Positions 1 to 9,015 of a stretch of 64,000 nt of DNA are shown here, piece by piece. Position 1 is the first letter of the stretch; each line of letters opens with the position of its first letter. Under the pieces are notes generated by a model. That model was not told the origin of the DNA, ran no database searches, and saw only the letters and a program-made list of their open reading frames with translations. The position numbers and the translations under genes are program-made. The DNA lies in NCBI RefSeq assembly GCF_000820505.1, contig NZ_JWJD01000003.1, positions 124,001 to 188,000 on the forward strand, given 5' to 3'. Source of the stretch: Geoalkalibacter ferrihydriticus DSM 17813 (GTDB lineage: Bacteria; Desulfobacterota; Desulfuromonadia; Desulfuromonadales; Geoalkalibacteraceae).

Positions 1-1
1 G

Positions 2-925
2 TTGCGTCGCTGCTATCTCGGACTCAGCATCAATGCCGCGCGATTGCAGGCCGTAGCTCTGCGTCGGCAGGGTAAGGGGGTGCAGTTGCAAGGGGCGCGT
101 GCCTTTGACCTCAAGCCTGGTGCCCTGGTCCCCTCCCTGCGCGAGGCCAATCTGAAGGATCCCGGCGCCCTGACAGAGGCCCTGGGAGAGGTGCTCGCGC
201 CTCTTGCGGGACGTGAGGATCGTCTCGCAGTGTCTCTGCCCGATCAGGCCGGACGCGTGATGCTGGTGGAGATGGAAACGCCCTTTAAGACCAAGCAGGA
301 GGGCCTTGAGATTCTGCGCTGGCAGCTCAAGAAGAGCCTGCCAAGCGAACTCAACGACATCTGCCTCGATTTTCAGGTGCTCAGCCGCAGCGAAACGGGT
401 CGCCGGCGGGTGGTGGCTTCGCTGATGGAGCGCGCCGTTCTTGACCAGTATCAGGACGTGGTGGAGCGGGCTGGCTACCATGCGGTGCTGGTTGATTTTC
501 ACGCCTTCAATCTTTACAACTACTATCGCACCCGGGTCGATATGGGTGAGGATTTTGTTTTTATCGGTATCGAGGGCAAGGTGCTCAACGTGGAAATTTT
601 TCAGGGCCGGAGCCTGGTGTTTCATCGCGTGCGCGACATTGCTGAAAATGCCGAGCAGGTGTTTCAGGAACTGAACCGGACGCTGGTCGGATTCCAGGGC
701 GGATTGCAGGCGCTGCGTCGTTCCGCGGCCTATCTGCACACCGACTGGGAGACACGCGAGGTGCTGCGTGACGTTTTGACCTCGCTATTTGAAAAAGAGC
801 CGCAATTGCTCTCTCCCCACCTCGAGCGGTTGCTGCCCGCGGCAGCGGATAAGTCGAAACTGCCCGAGGCGAGCATCGTGGATGCCGTTGGCGCCGGTGA
901 GCGTCTGTTGTGGGGGACGGCATGA
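2..925 (+). CDS. PilM/GspL-like inner-membrane assembly ATPase-fold protein (5' end uncertain)
   Basis: The frame is open from the first bases of the window, so the true start may lie upstream; a TTG at position 2 gives 307 aa. The N-terminal segment YLGLSINAARLQAVALRR resembles the first strand of the actin-like fold of PilM/GspL, and residues around 75-130 (CTP-like helices with QLKKSLP) fit the same fold. The next three genes are small membrane proteins in PilN, PilO and PilP order, each overlapping or abutting, which is the classical pilMNOP alignment platform. In this family PilM is cytoplasmic and binds the PilN N-terminus. Its stop overlaps the next start (ATGA). Divergent from canonical PilM, so it could equally be called GspL-like. 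Confidence 0.72.
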   Translation: MRRCYLGLSINAARLQAVALRRQGKGVQLQGARAFDLKPGALVPSLREANLKDPGALTEALGEVLAPLAGREDRLAVSLPDQAGRVMLVEMETPFKTKQEGLEILRWQLKKSLPSELNDICLDFQVLSRSETGRRRVVASLMERAVLDQYQDVVERAGYHAVLVDFHAFNLYNYYRTRVDMGEDFVFIGIEGKVLNVEIFQGRSLVFHRVRDIAENAEQVFQELNRTLVGFQGGLQALRRSAAYLHTDWETREVLRDVLTSLFEKEPQLLSPHLERLLPAAADKSKLPEASIVDAVGAGERLLWGTA

Positions 926-1482
926 AGCTCAATCTTAATCTCGCCGACCGCGTCTACATCAACCGGCGCGCCCTGCATGGCGCCTATGTTGCCATCGGTG
1001 CTCTGCTCCTGGTGTTGTTGGTGGTCAATCTGCTGTTTTTCTCGCGCACCCGCGACGAGATCGTCGAGCTTGAGCAGCGCTTGAGCGAATTGCGTGAACG
1101 TGCCGGGGCGCGCGATGATGAGGGCGTGATTGACATCAGTCCGGCGGCGCAGCGGCAACTGCTCAGCGATATCGCCTTTGCCAACAGCATTCTCGAAAAA
1201 GACAGTTTCCGCTGGACGCAATTGCTTGATCGCCTTGAAGGATTGGTGCCCGACGGGGTTTCCATCCGCAGCATTTTGCCCGATCACCGCACCCGCTCAC
1301 TCAACCTGACCGCCGTGGCACGCGGACTTGATGAAATGACGGCGTTTCTTGACAGGCTCCTGGAGTCGGATCAACTGCGTGACGTTTATCTGTTGCGCCA
1401 GGAACAGACCACCGTGACGGATTTCGCCGGGCGCGAGCGACAAGCTCTGCTTTTTTCCCTGACGTTGCGGGAGGCTTTCTGA
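922..1482 (+). CDS. PilN-like type IV pilus/T2SS assembly protein
   Basis: 186 aa. It begins MKLNLNLADRVYINRR, with a short basic cytoplasmic tail that in the PilN family docks onto PilM. One membrane helix follows at about residues 17-37 (AYVAIGALLLVLLVVNLLFF), then a coiled-coil (EIVELEQRLSELRERA) and a ferredoxin-like periplasmic domain containing the family-typical 'LLDRLEGLVPDGVSIRSI' stretch. The start overlaps the stop of the PilM-like gene by 4 nt. It is expected to form an inner-membrane platform with the following PilO-like protein. Confidence 0.75.
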   Translation: MKLNLNLADRVYINRRALHGAYVAIGALLLVLLVVNLLFFSRTRDEIVELEQRLSELRERAGARDDEGVIDISPAAQRQLLSDIAFANSILEKDSFRWTQLLDRLEGLVPDGVSIRSILPDHRTRSLNLTAVARGLDEMTAFLDRLLESDQLRDVYLLRQEQTTVTDFAGRERQALLFSLTLREAF

Positions 1483-1483
1483 G

Positions 1484-2053
1484 ATGAAGGCAGCTGTTGT
1501 GCTCACCGCCCTGTGGCGGCAGAATCGGGTGGCGCCTGTCGTGCTCGCTCTGCTGCTGATGGCCAATATCGCCCTTTATCTGCTTGCCGCCCAGGCGCTT
1601 GCCCCTCGTGCCGGACAACTTCAGCAGCAACTTCTGCGACAGCAGGCCCAGTTGCGCGAACAGGAACAGCGCGGAGTAGACCAGGTTTCGCCTCGCGCCA
1701 TCCACCGCCAGGGGCAACAGGATCTGGCCGCGTTTTTTGCCGCCATTCCTCCGCGCGAAGACTTGAGCCGACTGGTGGGCGAAATTTTTAATCTGGCGAA
1801 CGAGGCGGGCCTCGCCATCGAGCGTATCACCTATGACCCGCAACGACTCAGGGAGGCTCCGCTGCTCGCCTACACCCTGGTTTTTTCGGTGAACGGCAGT
1901 TACGAGCAATTAAAGCGGTTCGTGTTTTCCCTGGAACACTCGCCGCGCATTATTGCTCTGGATGAGATTTCTTTTTCTGCCGGTGATGCCGCCCGGCGCA
2001 CGACCACGCTTAACCTTCGTTTCACGACCTATTTTCAGGCGGACGACGCATGA
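1484..2053 (+). CDS. PilO/GspM-like type IV pilus/T2SS assembly protein
   Basis: 189 aa. The single N-terminal membrane helix is at about residues 15-35 (VVLALLLMANIALYLLAAQAL), followed by a coiled-coil rich in Gln/Arg and a C-terminal ferredoxin-like domain (YTLVFSVNGSYEQLKRFVFSLEHSPRI). The last is a recognisable PilO signature: short-axis strand, then a helix before 'LE...PRI'. It starts one base after the PilN-like stop and its stop overlaps the PilP-like ATG, so the four genes are translationally coupled. Confidence 0.72.
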   Translation: MKAAVVLTALWRQNRVAPVVLALLLMANIALYLLAAQALAPRAGQLQQQLLRQQAQLREQEQRGVDQVSPRAIHRQGQQDLAAFFAAIPPREDLSRLVGEIFNLANEAGLAIERITYDPQRLREAPLLAYTLVFSVNGSYEQLKRFVFSLEHSPRIIALDEISFSAGDAARRTTTLNLRFTTYFQADDA

Positions 2054-2712
2054 CGAGGCCCAAAAAAATTCTTGCAGTCTGCCTCGTTCTGCTGGTGCTG
2101 GCGGCAGGCTATGCCTGGTGGCAGACCCCGCGCCAACAGCAGCTCGGCGAAACGGCGACGACGGTACGCACGCCGGCCGTATCGCGCCGGGCAGCGACTC
2201 CCGCACCACCTCCCGTGACGGATGACGCGCGGTTGCGCCTGGAACTTCTCGAAACTGCCGCGGAAGAATTTCCCGGATTCCAGCGCGATCTCTTTGGGCC
2301 GCTCTTTGCAGCTCCTCCGGGGCCCCCGCCCGCGCCGCCCGCACCCCCCGTGCCGGCACCGCCGCCGCAACCCGCCGAGGCACCTGCGCCGCCGGAGCCC
2401 GTGGCGGTTGCGCCGCAGGTGCGCTTCAAGGTGCTGGGCTTTGTCGAGGTTGGCAAGGAGCGAACGGTATTTCTCGACCGGGACGGCGATGTTTATCTGG
2501 CGCGCGAGGGGCAAAGTTTCGGCCGGGATTTTCTGGTCACTGAGCTCAGCCGCGAGCGGCTGGTCATCGAGCAGCAGGGCCGGGCGCATCCCATCATCCT
2601 GCCTCTGGAAGAACCGTCCGGGGTCAGTGTTCTCGGCGCGCCGGGGGCTCCCGCCACGCAGCCCGGTGCTCCGCGCCGCCTGATACCGCCGCCGCGGCCG
2701 ACCGGGCGCTAG
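2050..2712 (+). CDS. PilP/GspC-like periplasmic linker protein
   Basis: 220 aa with an N-terminal signal anchor (residues 5-20, ILAVCLVLLVLAAGYAWW). A long Pro/Ala-rich linker runs from about 80 to 118, then a small beta domain (residues 125-190: VRFKVLGFVEVGKERTVFLDRDGDVYLAREGQSF). The HR-type beta domain contacts the secretin N-terminal domains in PilP and GspC. Position before the secretin gene fits a connector between the inner-membrane PilN/PilO platform and the outer-membrane secretin. The Pro-rich spacer presumably spans the periplasm. Low sequence conservation makes the PilP-versus-GspC choice uncertain. Confidence 0.6.
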   Translation: MTRPKKILAVCLVLLVLAAGYAWWQTPRQQQLGETATTVRTPAVSRRAATPAPPPVTDDARLRLELLETAAEEFPGFQRDLFGPLFAAPPGPPPAPPAPPVPAPPPQPAEAPAPPEPVAVAPQVRFKVLGFVEVGKERTVFLDRDGDVYLAREGQSFGRDFLVTELSRERLVIEQQGRAHPIILPLEEPSGVSVLGAPGAPATQPGAPRRLIPPPRPTGR

Positions 2713-2791
2713 TGTTCCGATTGAGGCGCGCTCTTGCGCGGCATGGATTTTTCTCGTTCAGCTTTCAACCTCAGGTAAGAGTGATGCCCTT

Positions 2792-5350
2792 ATGACTATG
2801 TTGATATCCCCGATCTTTTGCAGGCCCCTGGCCCTCGCCCTGGTCGCCCTGATGCTGTTGAGCGGCTGTGCGGCAGGCCTCCCCGCCACCGCGCAAACCA
2901 GTGGAGATGAGCTGATGGCGCGCGGTCAGTACGACTTGGCCGTTGCGGAATATATTAAAGTCCTGGAGGCTGATCCGCTTAGTCAGCGCGCACGGCTCAA
3001 GTTGCAGGAAGCGAGTCTGCTTGCCGGTCGGGAGCACCATCGCCGTGGCCGCGAGCTGGCCGCGCAGGGACGCCTGACCGATGCCATCAATGAAATGCAA
3101 ATGGCTTTAGCCTTTGATCCGTCTCTCGACATCGCGCGCCAGGATCTCGAAGGGGCGCGCCGCCAGATGCGTGCCGAGCGGTTGGTCGAGGATGCCGAGG
3201 AATTTTTTCGCGAGCGTAAATTCGTTCATGCCAAGCGGGTGCTCAATCGTGCCCTGGAACTTGCCCCCGAAAACCGGCGCGCCCGTGATCTTCTTGAGCG
3301 CGTGGAGCGCGCTCATATCACGGTCCTCGACGGGCACGAACTCGAAATCGTGTCGGACAAGCCCATTACTCTCAAATTTCAGGATGCCAACTTGCAGGAT
3401 GTCTTCAATGTCCTGTCGCAGCTCTCGGGCATCAATTTTCTTTTTGACGAGGATATTCGCGGCGAGCGGGTCAGCGTCTATCTTGAAAATGCGACCTTCG
3501 CCCAGGCACTTGAGCTGCTGTTGAAGATGAAAGGACTCAATCGCAAAGTCCTCAATCCCAAAACGATCCTGCTCTATGGCAAGGGGCGGGACAAAGAGAA
3601 GCAATACGAAGATCAGATCATCCAGACTTTCTACCTGTCCAACATCGATGCCAAAAAAGCCGTCAACCTGCTGCGCACCATGCTGCAGTTGCGCCGCATC
3701 TTCGTTCACGAGGAGCTCAATGCGCTGGTCATCCGCGACTTGCCCGAGGTCATTCGTCTTTCCCAGCAGATTCTCGAGGCCGCCGATCGCGCCGACTCGG
3801 AGGTGATCTTCGATGTCGAGCTGATCGAGGTCAGCTACGGCGACGAGTCGCGTCTCGGCACCGAGCTCAGCGCCTATTCCCTAAGCCTGGGGCTGGGCCG
3901 CGACGGGCGCATCGTCTCCGACGGCCTGAGTCCTGGCGGCAATACCGACAACCTGGTGCGTAGCCTGTCGAGTCTCGACAGCTTCTACACGCTACCCTCA
4001 GCCACGTTCGATTTCGCCAAGACCCTGCAGGACACTGAAGTTCTGGCCAGTCCCAAGATCCGCGTAAAAAATCGCGAACGGGCCAAAGTGCATATCGGTA
4101 GCCGCGAGCCGGTGATCACCGTTACCCTTACCGGCGATACGCAGCGCTCGGACAACGTGCAGTACGTCGATGTCGGCGTTAAGCTCAACGTCGAGCCTAT
4201 TATCCAGCTTGACCATACCGTGATTACCAACCTGAACCTCGAGGTGAGCAGTATCACCGACCGGCGCACCCTCCCGAGCGGCACTTCGGTCTTCACCATC
4301 ACCACCACCAATGCCGAGAGCGTCCTGACTCTGCGCGACGGCGAACGCACGGTGATCGGCGGGCTGATCCGCGACGACAAGAGCAGTACCACGCGCAGCG
4401 TCCCCTTGCTCGGCGACCTGCCTTTGCTCGGCGCTCTTTTTACACATAGCCAGGATCGGGTGCAAAAGCGCGAAATTCTGCTGTCCATTACCCCGTACAT
4501 CGTCAAGAGCCTGGAAATGCCCTTGCCCGAGGTGACAACCATCTGGTCGGGGGGCGAGGATGATTTTCGCACCGGCCCCAATTTCGGCTCTTTCATGCCC
4601 GATTTTGCTCCCGAACTTGAAAAGGCGAATCCGTCGTCCGTGCCACGCCTGGTTGAGCCGCGCCCCGTGCCCTTGCCGGTGCCCGAAGCGCGCAGGGAAA
4701 CACCTTTGGAGATTCCTGAACCCGTTGCGCCGCCGGCGCCCGAGGTCGCTCCTCCTGTCCCGCGGATAACGCCGCCGCCGACCATGCCTGCACCCAGGCC
4801 GGCCGCTCCGGCCCCTGCGCCTGCGGTTGTGCCGCCTGCGCCTGCGGTTGTGCCGCCTGCGCCTCCGGCGGCAACTCAGGTTGCACCTCGCGAGCTTGAA
4901 GAAACCGCGGCCGCCCTCAGAGCCCTGCCCGGCGCGCCGCAATTCGGCCAGATTTTCCTGGCCGGTCCCGAGCAGGTTGCGCCGGGCGAGAGCTTCACCT
5001 TGACGGTAACCGTCTCCGAGGTGGAAAATCTCTACAGTGCACCTCTGTATCTGAGTTTCGATCCCGAGCAGCTCGAATTCGTTCGCGCGAGCGAAGGGGC
5101 TTTTCTTCGCCAGGGCCAGCGGCCGACCATTTTTACCACCAGTGTCGTGCGGCCGGGTACGGTCATCGTCGGGTACAAGCAGGGCACCAGCGATTCAGGC
5201 GCCTCGGGCGGCGGTGATCTTTTTACCGTTGAGTTTCGCGCCCGCGCCCGCGGAACGGCGCAGATCGAAATCGATCGGATCAATTTCCGCGACCCGGCGG
5301 GTGAGCGGATCCCGGTCGTTGCGACACCCAAGCGGTTGGAGGTTCGCTAA
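2792..5350 (+). CDS. Secretin (GspD/PilQ/MshL-like) with N-terminal TPR region and C-terminal cohesin-like domain
   Basis: 852 aa. It has a lipoprotein-type signal (lipobox LLSGC, about residues 23-27), then TPR-like helices (35-165) and a secretin N-domain starting near DKPITLKFQDANLQDVFNVL. The secretin core (about 390-580) contains VPLLGDLPLLGALF, the typical gate/beta-lip motif. A Pro-rich linker with a 21-bp tandem repeat follows, and residues about 715-850 form a cohesin-like beta-sandwich (QVAPGESFTLTVTVS ... LYLSFDPEQLEF). It forms the outer-membrane pore for the pseudopilus system. This TPR-secretin-cohesin architecture occurs in Geobacter-type clusters with an OxpG-like pseudopilin. 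The ATPase and platform genes are not in view and may lie upstream of the window. Confidence 0.88.
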   Translation: MTMLISPIFCRPLALALVALMLLSGCAAGLPATAQTSGDELMARGQYDLAVAEYIKVLEADPLSQRARLKLQEASLLAGREHHRRGRELAAQGRLTDAINEMQMALAFDPSLDIARQDLEGARRQMRAERLVEDAEEFFRERKFVHAKRVLNRALELAPENRRARDLLERVERAHITVLDGHELEIVSDKPITLKFQDANLQDVFNVLSQLSGINFLFDEDIRGERVSVYLENATFAQALELLLKMKGLNRKVLNPKTILLYGKGRDKEKQYEDQIIQTFYLSNIDAKKAVNLLRTMLQLRRIFVHEELNALVIRDLPEVIRLSQQILEAADRADSEVIFDVELIEVSYGDESRLGTELSAYSLSLGLGRDGRIVSDGLSPGGNTDNLVRSLSSLDSFYTLPSATFDFAKTLQDTEVLASPKIRVKNRERAKVHIGSREPVITVTLTGDTQRSDNVQYVDVGVKLNVEPIIQLDHTVITNLNLEVSSITDRRTLPSGTSVFTITTTNAESVLTLRDGERTVIGGLIRDDKSSTTRSVPLLGDLPLLGALFTHSQDRVQKREILLSITPYIVKSLEMPLPEVTTIWSGGEDDFRTGPNFGSFMPDFAPELEKANPSSVPRLVEPRPVPLPVPEARRETPLEIPEPVAPPAPEVAPPVPRITPPPTMPAPRPAAPAPAPAVVPPAPAVVPPAPPAATQVAPRELEETAAALRALPGAPQFGQIFLAGPEQVAPGESFTLTVTVSEVENLYSAPLYLSFDPEQLEFVRASEGAFLRQGQRPTIFTTSVVRPGTVIVGYKQGTSDSGASGGGDLFTVEFRARARGTAQIEIDRINFRDPAGERIPVVATPKRLEVR
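4817..4864 (+). repeat. 21-bp tandem repeat inside the secretin Pro/Ala linker
   Basis: A 21-bp unit beginning gcgcctgcggttgtgcc is present in two exact tandem copies (4817-4837, 4838-4858) plus a 6-bp partial third. It encodes the heptad APAVVPP in the linker between the secretin core and the cohesin-like domain. The in-frame unit length suggests linker length can vary by replication slippage without disrupting the protein. Confidence 0.85.
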
Positions 5351-5364
5351 GACAGGTGATGGAT

Positions 5365-5847
5365 ATGCGGCAACGCTTGCAAGGACGGACCGGGCTTACC
5401 TTCATGGAACTGGTGCTGGCCATGGCGATTCTCTCGGTCCTGGCGGCTGTTACCATGCCCTTGTCCGAAATCGCAGTGAAGCGCGGTAAGGAAATGGAGT
5501 TGCGCCGGGCCCTGCGCGAAATTCGCAGCGCCATCGATGAATATAATGCCGACTGGAATCGGGCGGTGCGTGAGCAGCGCCATATCCCCGCCATCGATGA
5601 AACCGGTTATCCGGAAAGTCTCGAAGATCTGGTGAGCGGCATTGATTGGGGCGGGCTCTACCCTTTTGAGCGCAAGTATCTGCGGCGCATTCCCCGTGAC
5701 CCCTTCGACCGCTGGGATGACGGCTGGGGCCTGCGCGCCTACGGCGATCCCCATGATTCTACCGTTTACGGCGGCGAGGATGTTTACGACGTTTATTCCC
5801 AAAGCGACGGGATCGCCCTCGACGGCACTCCCTACAATACCTGGTAA
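5365..5847 (+). CDS. Type II secretion/type IV pilin-like pseudopilin 1
   Basis: 160 aa from ATG 5365; AGG at 5354-5356 lies 8 nt ahead, whereas the ATG at 5359 would be too close to it. The prepilin leader MRQRLQGRTG is followed by LTFMELVLAMAILSVLAAV, giving a PilD-type cleavage after Gly with Glu+5 conserved. The body resembles GspG-type pseudopilins: helical N-terminal half, then YPESLEDLVSG and a C-terminal Asp/Gly loop with DVYSQSDGIALDGTPYNTW. It is paralogous to the next gene. Together they would form the pseudopilus pushed through the upstream secretin. Confidence 0.85.
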   Translation: MRQRLQGRTGLTFMELVLAMAILSVLAAVTMPLSEIAVKRGKEMELRRALREIRSAIDEYNADWNRAVREQRHIPAIDETGYPESLEDLVSGIDWGGLYPFERKYLRRIPRDPFDRWDDGWGLRAYGDPHDSTVYGGEDVYDVYSQSDGIALDGTPYNTW

Positions 5848-5854
5848 GGAAGCG

Positions 5855-6271
5855 ATGCTCAAAAGATTTTGGTGTCACAGCAAGGGACGCTCACGCGGCT
5901 TCACCCTGATCGAGTTGATCATCGTTATGACCATCCTCGGTATCCTGGCGACCATCGCCGTGCCCAGCTATCAGCGCAGCGTCATCAAGGCCCGAGAAAC
6001 CGCCCTGGCTGAAAATCTCTACCAGATGCGCCAGGCCATCGATGCTCACTTCGCGGATAATGCCAGGTATCCCGAAAGTCTCGACGATCTTATCCAGAAG
6101 CGCTACCTGCGCACCATACCTGTCGATCCCTTCACGCGCAGCGCCGACACCTGGGAGACGGTGGCGCCCGAACCCCTGGACACTGGAGAATTCGCCGAAG
6201 GCTGGGTATTCGATGTGTTCAGCGGCAGTGATCTGGTCGGACTTAACGGTATCCCCTATCGTGAGTGGTAG
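5855..6271 (+). CDS. Type II secretion pseudopilin 2 (GspG/OxpG-like)
   Basis: 138 aa starting at ATG 5855 after an AGGA site. The leader ends in SRG, followed by FTLIELIIVMTILGILATIA, the canonical prepilin cleavage site with Glu+5. The body (YPESLDDLIQKRYLRTIPVDPFT ... GWVFDVFSGSDLVGLNGIPY) is the GspG major pseudopilin pattern with a calcium-loop-like DVFSGSD. Gene order secretin-pseudopilin-ftsE-ftsX-envC-ctpA matches my recollection of the Geobacter sulfurreducens oxpG neighbourhood, where the atypical T2SS secretes a multicopper protein. Orthology to oxpG is inferred from this order, not from an alignment. Confidence 0.85.
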   Translation: MLKRFWCHSKGRSRGFTLIELIIVMTILGILATIAVPSYQRSVIKARETALAENLYQMRQAIDAHFADNARYPESLDDLIQKRYLRTIPVDPFTRSADTWETVAPEPLDTGEFAEGWVFDVFSGSDLVGLNGIPYREW

Positions 6272-6272
6272 C

Positions 6273-6938
6273 ATGATTCAGCTCTACAACGTGTGTAAGT
6301 CCTACATGAAAGACTCCGCCGCTCTGGATCAGATCAATCTTAAGATCGGCAAGGGCGAATTTGTCTATCTAACGGGTTCGTCCGGGGCCGGAAAATCAAC
6401 CCTGCTCAAGCTGCTCTACGGTGGTGAGCGCCCCAACCGCGGGCAAATCCTTATCGATGGCCGCAATCTGACGCGCATGGGCGCACGCCAGTTACCCTTG
6501 ATTCGACGTCGTTTGGGTATCGTATTTCAGGACTTCAAGTTGATTTCCACGCGCACGGTGTTTGAGAATGTCGCCTTTGCCCTCGAGGTGCAGGGGCGCA
6601 AGCGTTTTGAAATCAGCAAAAAGGTTTATGCCGCTCTCAAGAACGTGGGGCTTGAACACAAGCTCAACCGCCGGCCTCTTGAACTCTCCGGCGGCGAGCA
6701 GCAGCGCGTGGCGGTGGCCCGGGCGCTGGTGGTTGACCCCATTGTGCTGCTCGCCGACGAGCCCACCGGCAACCTCGATCCCGAAACCACCCTGGAACTG
6801 ATGGAACTTTTCAAAAGCGCCAGCGCGCGTGGATCGACGGTGGTCATGGCGACCCATGACCGTGAGTTGATCCGGCGCTTTCCGCGCCGGGTGGTGACCT
6901 TGGATAACGGCCGCGTGGTGGATGACAGCCATGTTTGA
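6273..6938 (+). CDS. ftsE: Cell division ABC transporter ATP-binding protein FtsE
   Basis: 221 aa, the usual FtsE length. Walker A is GSSGAGKST (residues 35-43), the signature LSGGEQQR at 138-145, and Walker B VLLADEPTGNLDP follows. FtsE pairs with FtsX at the septum and uses ATP to drive periplasmic amidase activation via EnvC. It starts one base after the pseudopilin stop, and its 3' end overlaps ftsX, so ftsE-ftsX-envC form one translational unit. Confidence 0.95.
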   Translation: MIQLYNVCKSYMKDSAALDQINLKIGKGEFVYLTGSSGAGKSTLLKLLYGGERPNRGQILIDGRNLTRMGARQLPLIRRRLGIVFQDFKLISTRTVFENVAFALEVQGRKRFEISKKVYAALKNVGLEHKLNRRPLELSGGEQQRVAVARALVVDPIVLLADEPTGNLDPETTLELMELFKSASARGSTVVMATHDRELIRRFPRRVVTLDNGRVVDDSHV

Positions 6939-7827
6939 TCACCTGTTTTTTTTCCTTCGCCGGGCGCTGCGCAATATGCGCCAAAGCCCTTTTCTGTGCG
7001 TTGCCGCGGTGGCGACCCTGACCCTGTCGCTGACCATTGTCGCCTTTTTTGCCATCATCGTCTTCAATGTTGAAAAACTCACCGCCCGCTGGAGCGAGGA
7101 AGTTCAGGTGGTGGCGTATCTCGATGCCCCGCCCTCGGTTCAGGTGCTGGCCGCGCGGGCCGGGGAAATCAGCCAAATGCCAGGAGTGGCCGGGGTTGAA
7201 GTGGTGAGCCGCGAGCAGGCTTTTGAACGCTTTCGCAGCCGGTTGGGACAGCACGGAGATCTGCTTGACGGCGTTGATCCGCAGATCCTCCCCGCCTCAT
7301 TGGAAATCGCCCTGGCGCCTGACTATCGCACCCCCCAAGGGGTGGAGGCGGTCGTCGCCGCCCTCAACGAACGTGGTGACCTCGGTGAGTTGCGCTACGC
7401 CCAGGACTGGCTGCAGCGCTTTGAGGCTTTTCTTGGGCTGCTGCGGGTGATGGGGCTGGTGGTTGGCGTCTTTTTGTTTTTCGCCACCCTTTTTATTGTC
7501 TCCAATACCATCCGCCTGACACTTTTTGCCCGTCGCGAGGAACTTGAAGTCATGGCTCTGGTGGGGGCGACGCCCATGTTCATCAAGTTACCGTTTGTTA
7601 TCGAAGGCGCCTTGCAGGGATTGTGCGGTGGGGTGCTGGCGCTCGGCGGGGTTTATCTGGCCCATCTGCTGTTCTTGCGCGAAGGTCTGGGCACCCTGTT
7701 GTTTGCCGTCGGCGGGGCCGAGGTATTGTTTCTGCCCCCTGCTCATCTTGGCGCCCTTTTGGTTTTAGGCCTTTTCCTCGGAGTGTTCGGCAGCCTCGGC
7801 GCGTTGCGCAAGTTCGTGCGAATCTAA
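6931..7827 (+). CDS. ftsX: Cell division permease FtsX
   Basis: 298 aa. Start MFDHLFFFLRRALRNM at ATG 6931 is preferred over ATG 6922 because GGTGG (6917-6921) sits 9 nt ahead. It overlaps the ftsE stop by 8 nt. There are four membrane segments: one near residues 24-47, then three in the C-terminal third (about 170-195, 217-245, 262-290). The large periplasmic loop between TM1 and TM2 is the EnvC-binding ECD in this family. VEVVSREQAFERFR is the typical FtsX ECD motif. Confidence 0.93.
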   Translation: MFDHLFFFLRRALRNMRQSPFLCVAAVATLTLSLTIVAFFAIIVFNVEKLTARWSEEVQVVAYLDAPPSVQVLAARAGEISQMPGVAGVEVVSREQAFERFRSRLGQHGDLLDGVDPQILPASLEIALAPDYRTPQGVEAVVAALNERGDLGELRYAQDWLQRFEAFLGLLRVMGLVVGVFLFFATLFIVSNTIRLTLFARREELEVMALVGATPMFIKLPFVIEGALQGLCGGVLALGGVYLAHLLFLREGLGTLLFAVGGAEVLFLPPAHLGALLVLGLFLGVFGSLGALRKFVRI

Positions 7828-7833
7828 AAAAAT

Positions 7834-8976
7834 ATGCAACGTCTTAAACGAATACTTCTGTTGCTGTTTGTCAGCCTGCTGCCGCCTGTCATGGCGGCCT
7901 CGCAAAGTCTGGATGACAGCCGCAAAACCCTCGAACAGATTCAGGGCCGCATTCAGAGCACCACCCGCGCCCTGGAAGAAAAACAGGCCGGCGCGCGCTC
8001 TCTCGCCGCGGACGTCAAGGCGATGGAAGCCGATTTGGCGCGACTTAATCGCCAGATCAACGATCTCGAGCGTCGTGACCGCGAACTGCAGGAGCAGATT
8101 AAGGTTCAGGAGCGCGAATCCGCCGCCGCCCGGGGGCGGGTCGAGGAAGTGCGCTTGCAGGTCGAGCGCCGTCTTGTGGCTTTGTATAAGGAGGGCGAAA
8201 GCGGCCCCATGAGCATCCTTTTCGGCAGTCGTACTCCCGCGCGCATGGCCGAGGAATATGACTACATGGCCAGAGTGCTGAGCCACGACCGCGAATTGTT
8301 GGAGGATTTTCGCTTACGCGTGGCCCAGGCCGAAGCCGCGCGGCGCAAGTTGGAAACCATGCAGGCCGAGCAGCGCGCGGTGCTTGCCGGCGTAACGGAT
8401 AGCCGTGTCGCCGCACAACAGGCCGCGGCTCTCAAGGGGCGCTTGCTGAGCCGTGTGAAACAGGAAGAAAAAGCACTTTCTCACCAGTTGGGCGAGCTGC
8501 GAGACCAAGCCGCGGAGTTGGCGCAACTGGTCAAAAAACTTGAATCCGAACAGGCCCGAAGGTATACTGGCGACGGTGTTTTCGCCAATTTGAAAGGGCG
8601 TTTGCCCTGGCCGCTCAAAGGTCCGGTGGTCCTTGGTTTCGGCCCACAGATCCATCCTGAACTTGGCACTCAGTTTGACAGCCAGGGTATCCATATCGGG
8701 GTGAGCGACGTCCGCCCGGTTCATGCCGTTGCCGACGGCCGGGTGGTTTTCGCCAACTGGTTCAAGGGGTATGGCAATCTGTTGATCCTCGACCACGGCG
8801 ACAGCTATTACACTCTCTATGCACAAAACGCCCGACTGCTCAAGGGCGTCGGCGATGCGGTAAAGCGCGGTGAAGCGGTGGGCTATTCCGGCTTGCCGGG
8901 CACCAACGGCATCTATTTCGAGTTACGCCAGGGCGGTACACCGCAAAATCCCAGTTCCTGGCTTGGCCCGCCCTGA
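7834..8976 (+). CDS. EnvC-like murein hydrolase activator (coiled-coil plus degenerate LytM)
   Basis: 380 aa. A signal peptide (residues 1-21, ending MAA-SQ) is followed by long coiled-coils (about 22-245) and a C-terminal LytM/M23 fold (about 260-380). The metal-binding residues expected in active M23 enzymes are missing: the site reads GIHIGV rather than H-x3-D, and FEL replaces HxH. This resembles Escherichia coli EnvC, which activates amidases instead of cutting. It follows ftsX by 6 bases with no obvious Shine-Dalgarno, so it is probably translated by coupling. Role inferred: transmits FtsEX ATPase cycling to peptidoglycan amidases at the septum. Confidence 0.85.
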   Translation: MQRLKRILLLLFVSLLPPVMAASQSLDDSRKTLEQIQGRIQSTTRALEEKQAGARSLAADVKAMEADLARLNRQINDLERRDRELQEQIKVQERESAAARGRVEEVRLQVERRLVALYKEGESGPMSILFGSRTPARMAEEYDYMARVLSHDRELLEDFRLRVAQAEAARRKLETMQAEQRAVLAGVTDSRVAAQQAAALKGRLLSRVKQEEKALSHQLGELRDQAAELAQLVKKLESEQARRYTGDGVFANLKGRLPWPLKGPVVLGFGPQIHPELGTQFDSQGIHIGVSDVRPVHAVADGRVVFANWFKGYGNLLILDHGDSYYTLYAQNARLLKGVGDAVKRGEAVGYSGLPGTNGIYFELRQGGTPQNPSSWLGPP

Positions 8977-9015
8977 GCAGGTTGCCCGCTTCCATTGCTT
9001 GAAAAAGGAGTCAAA

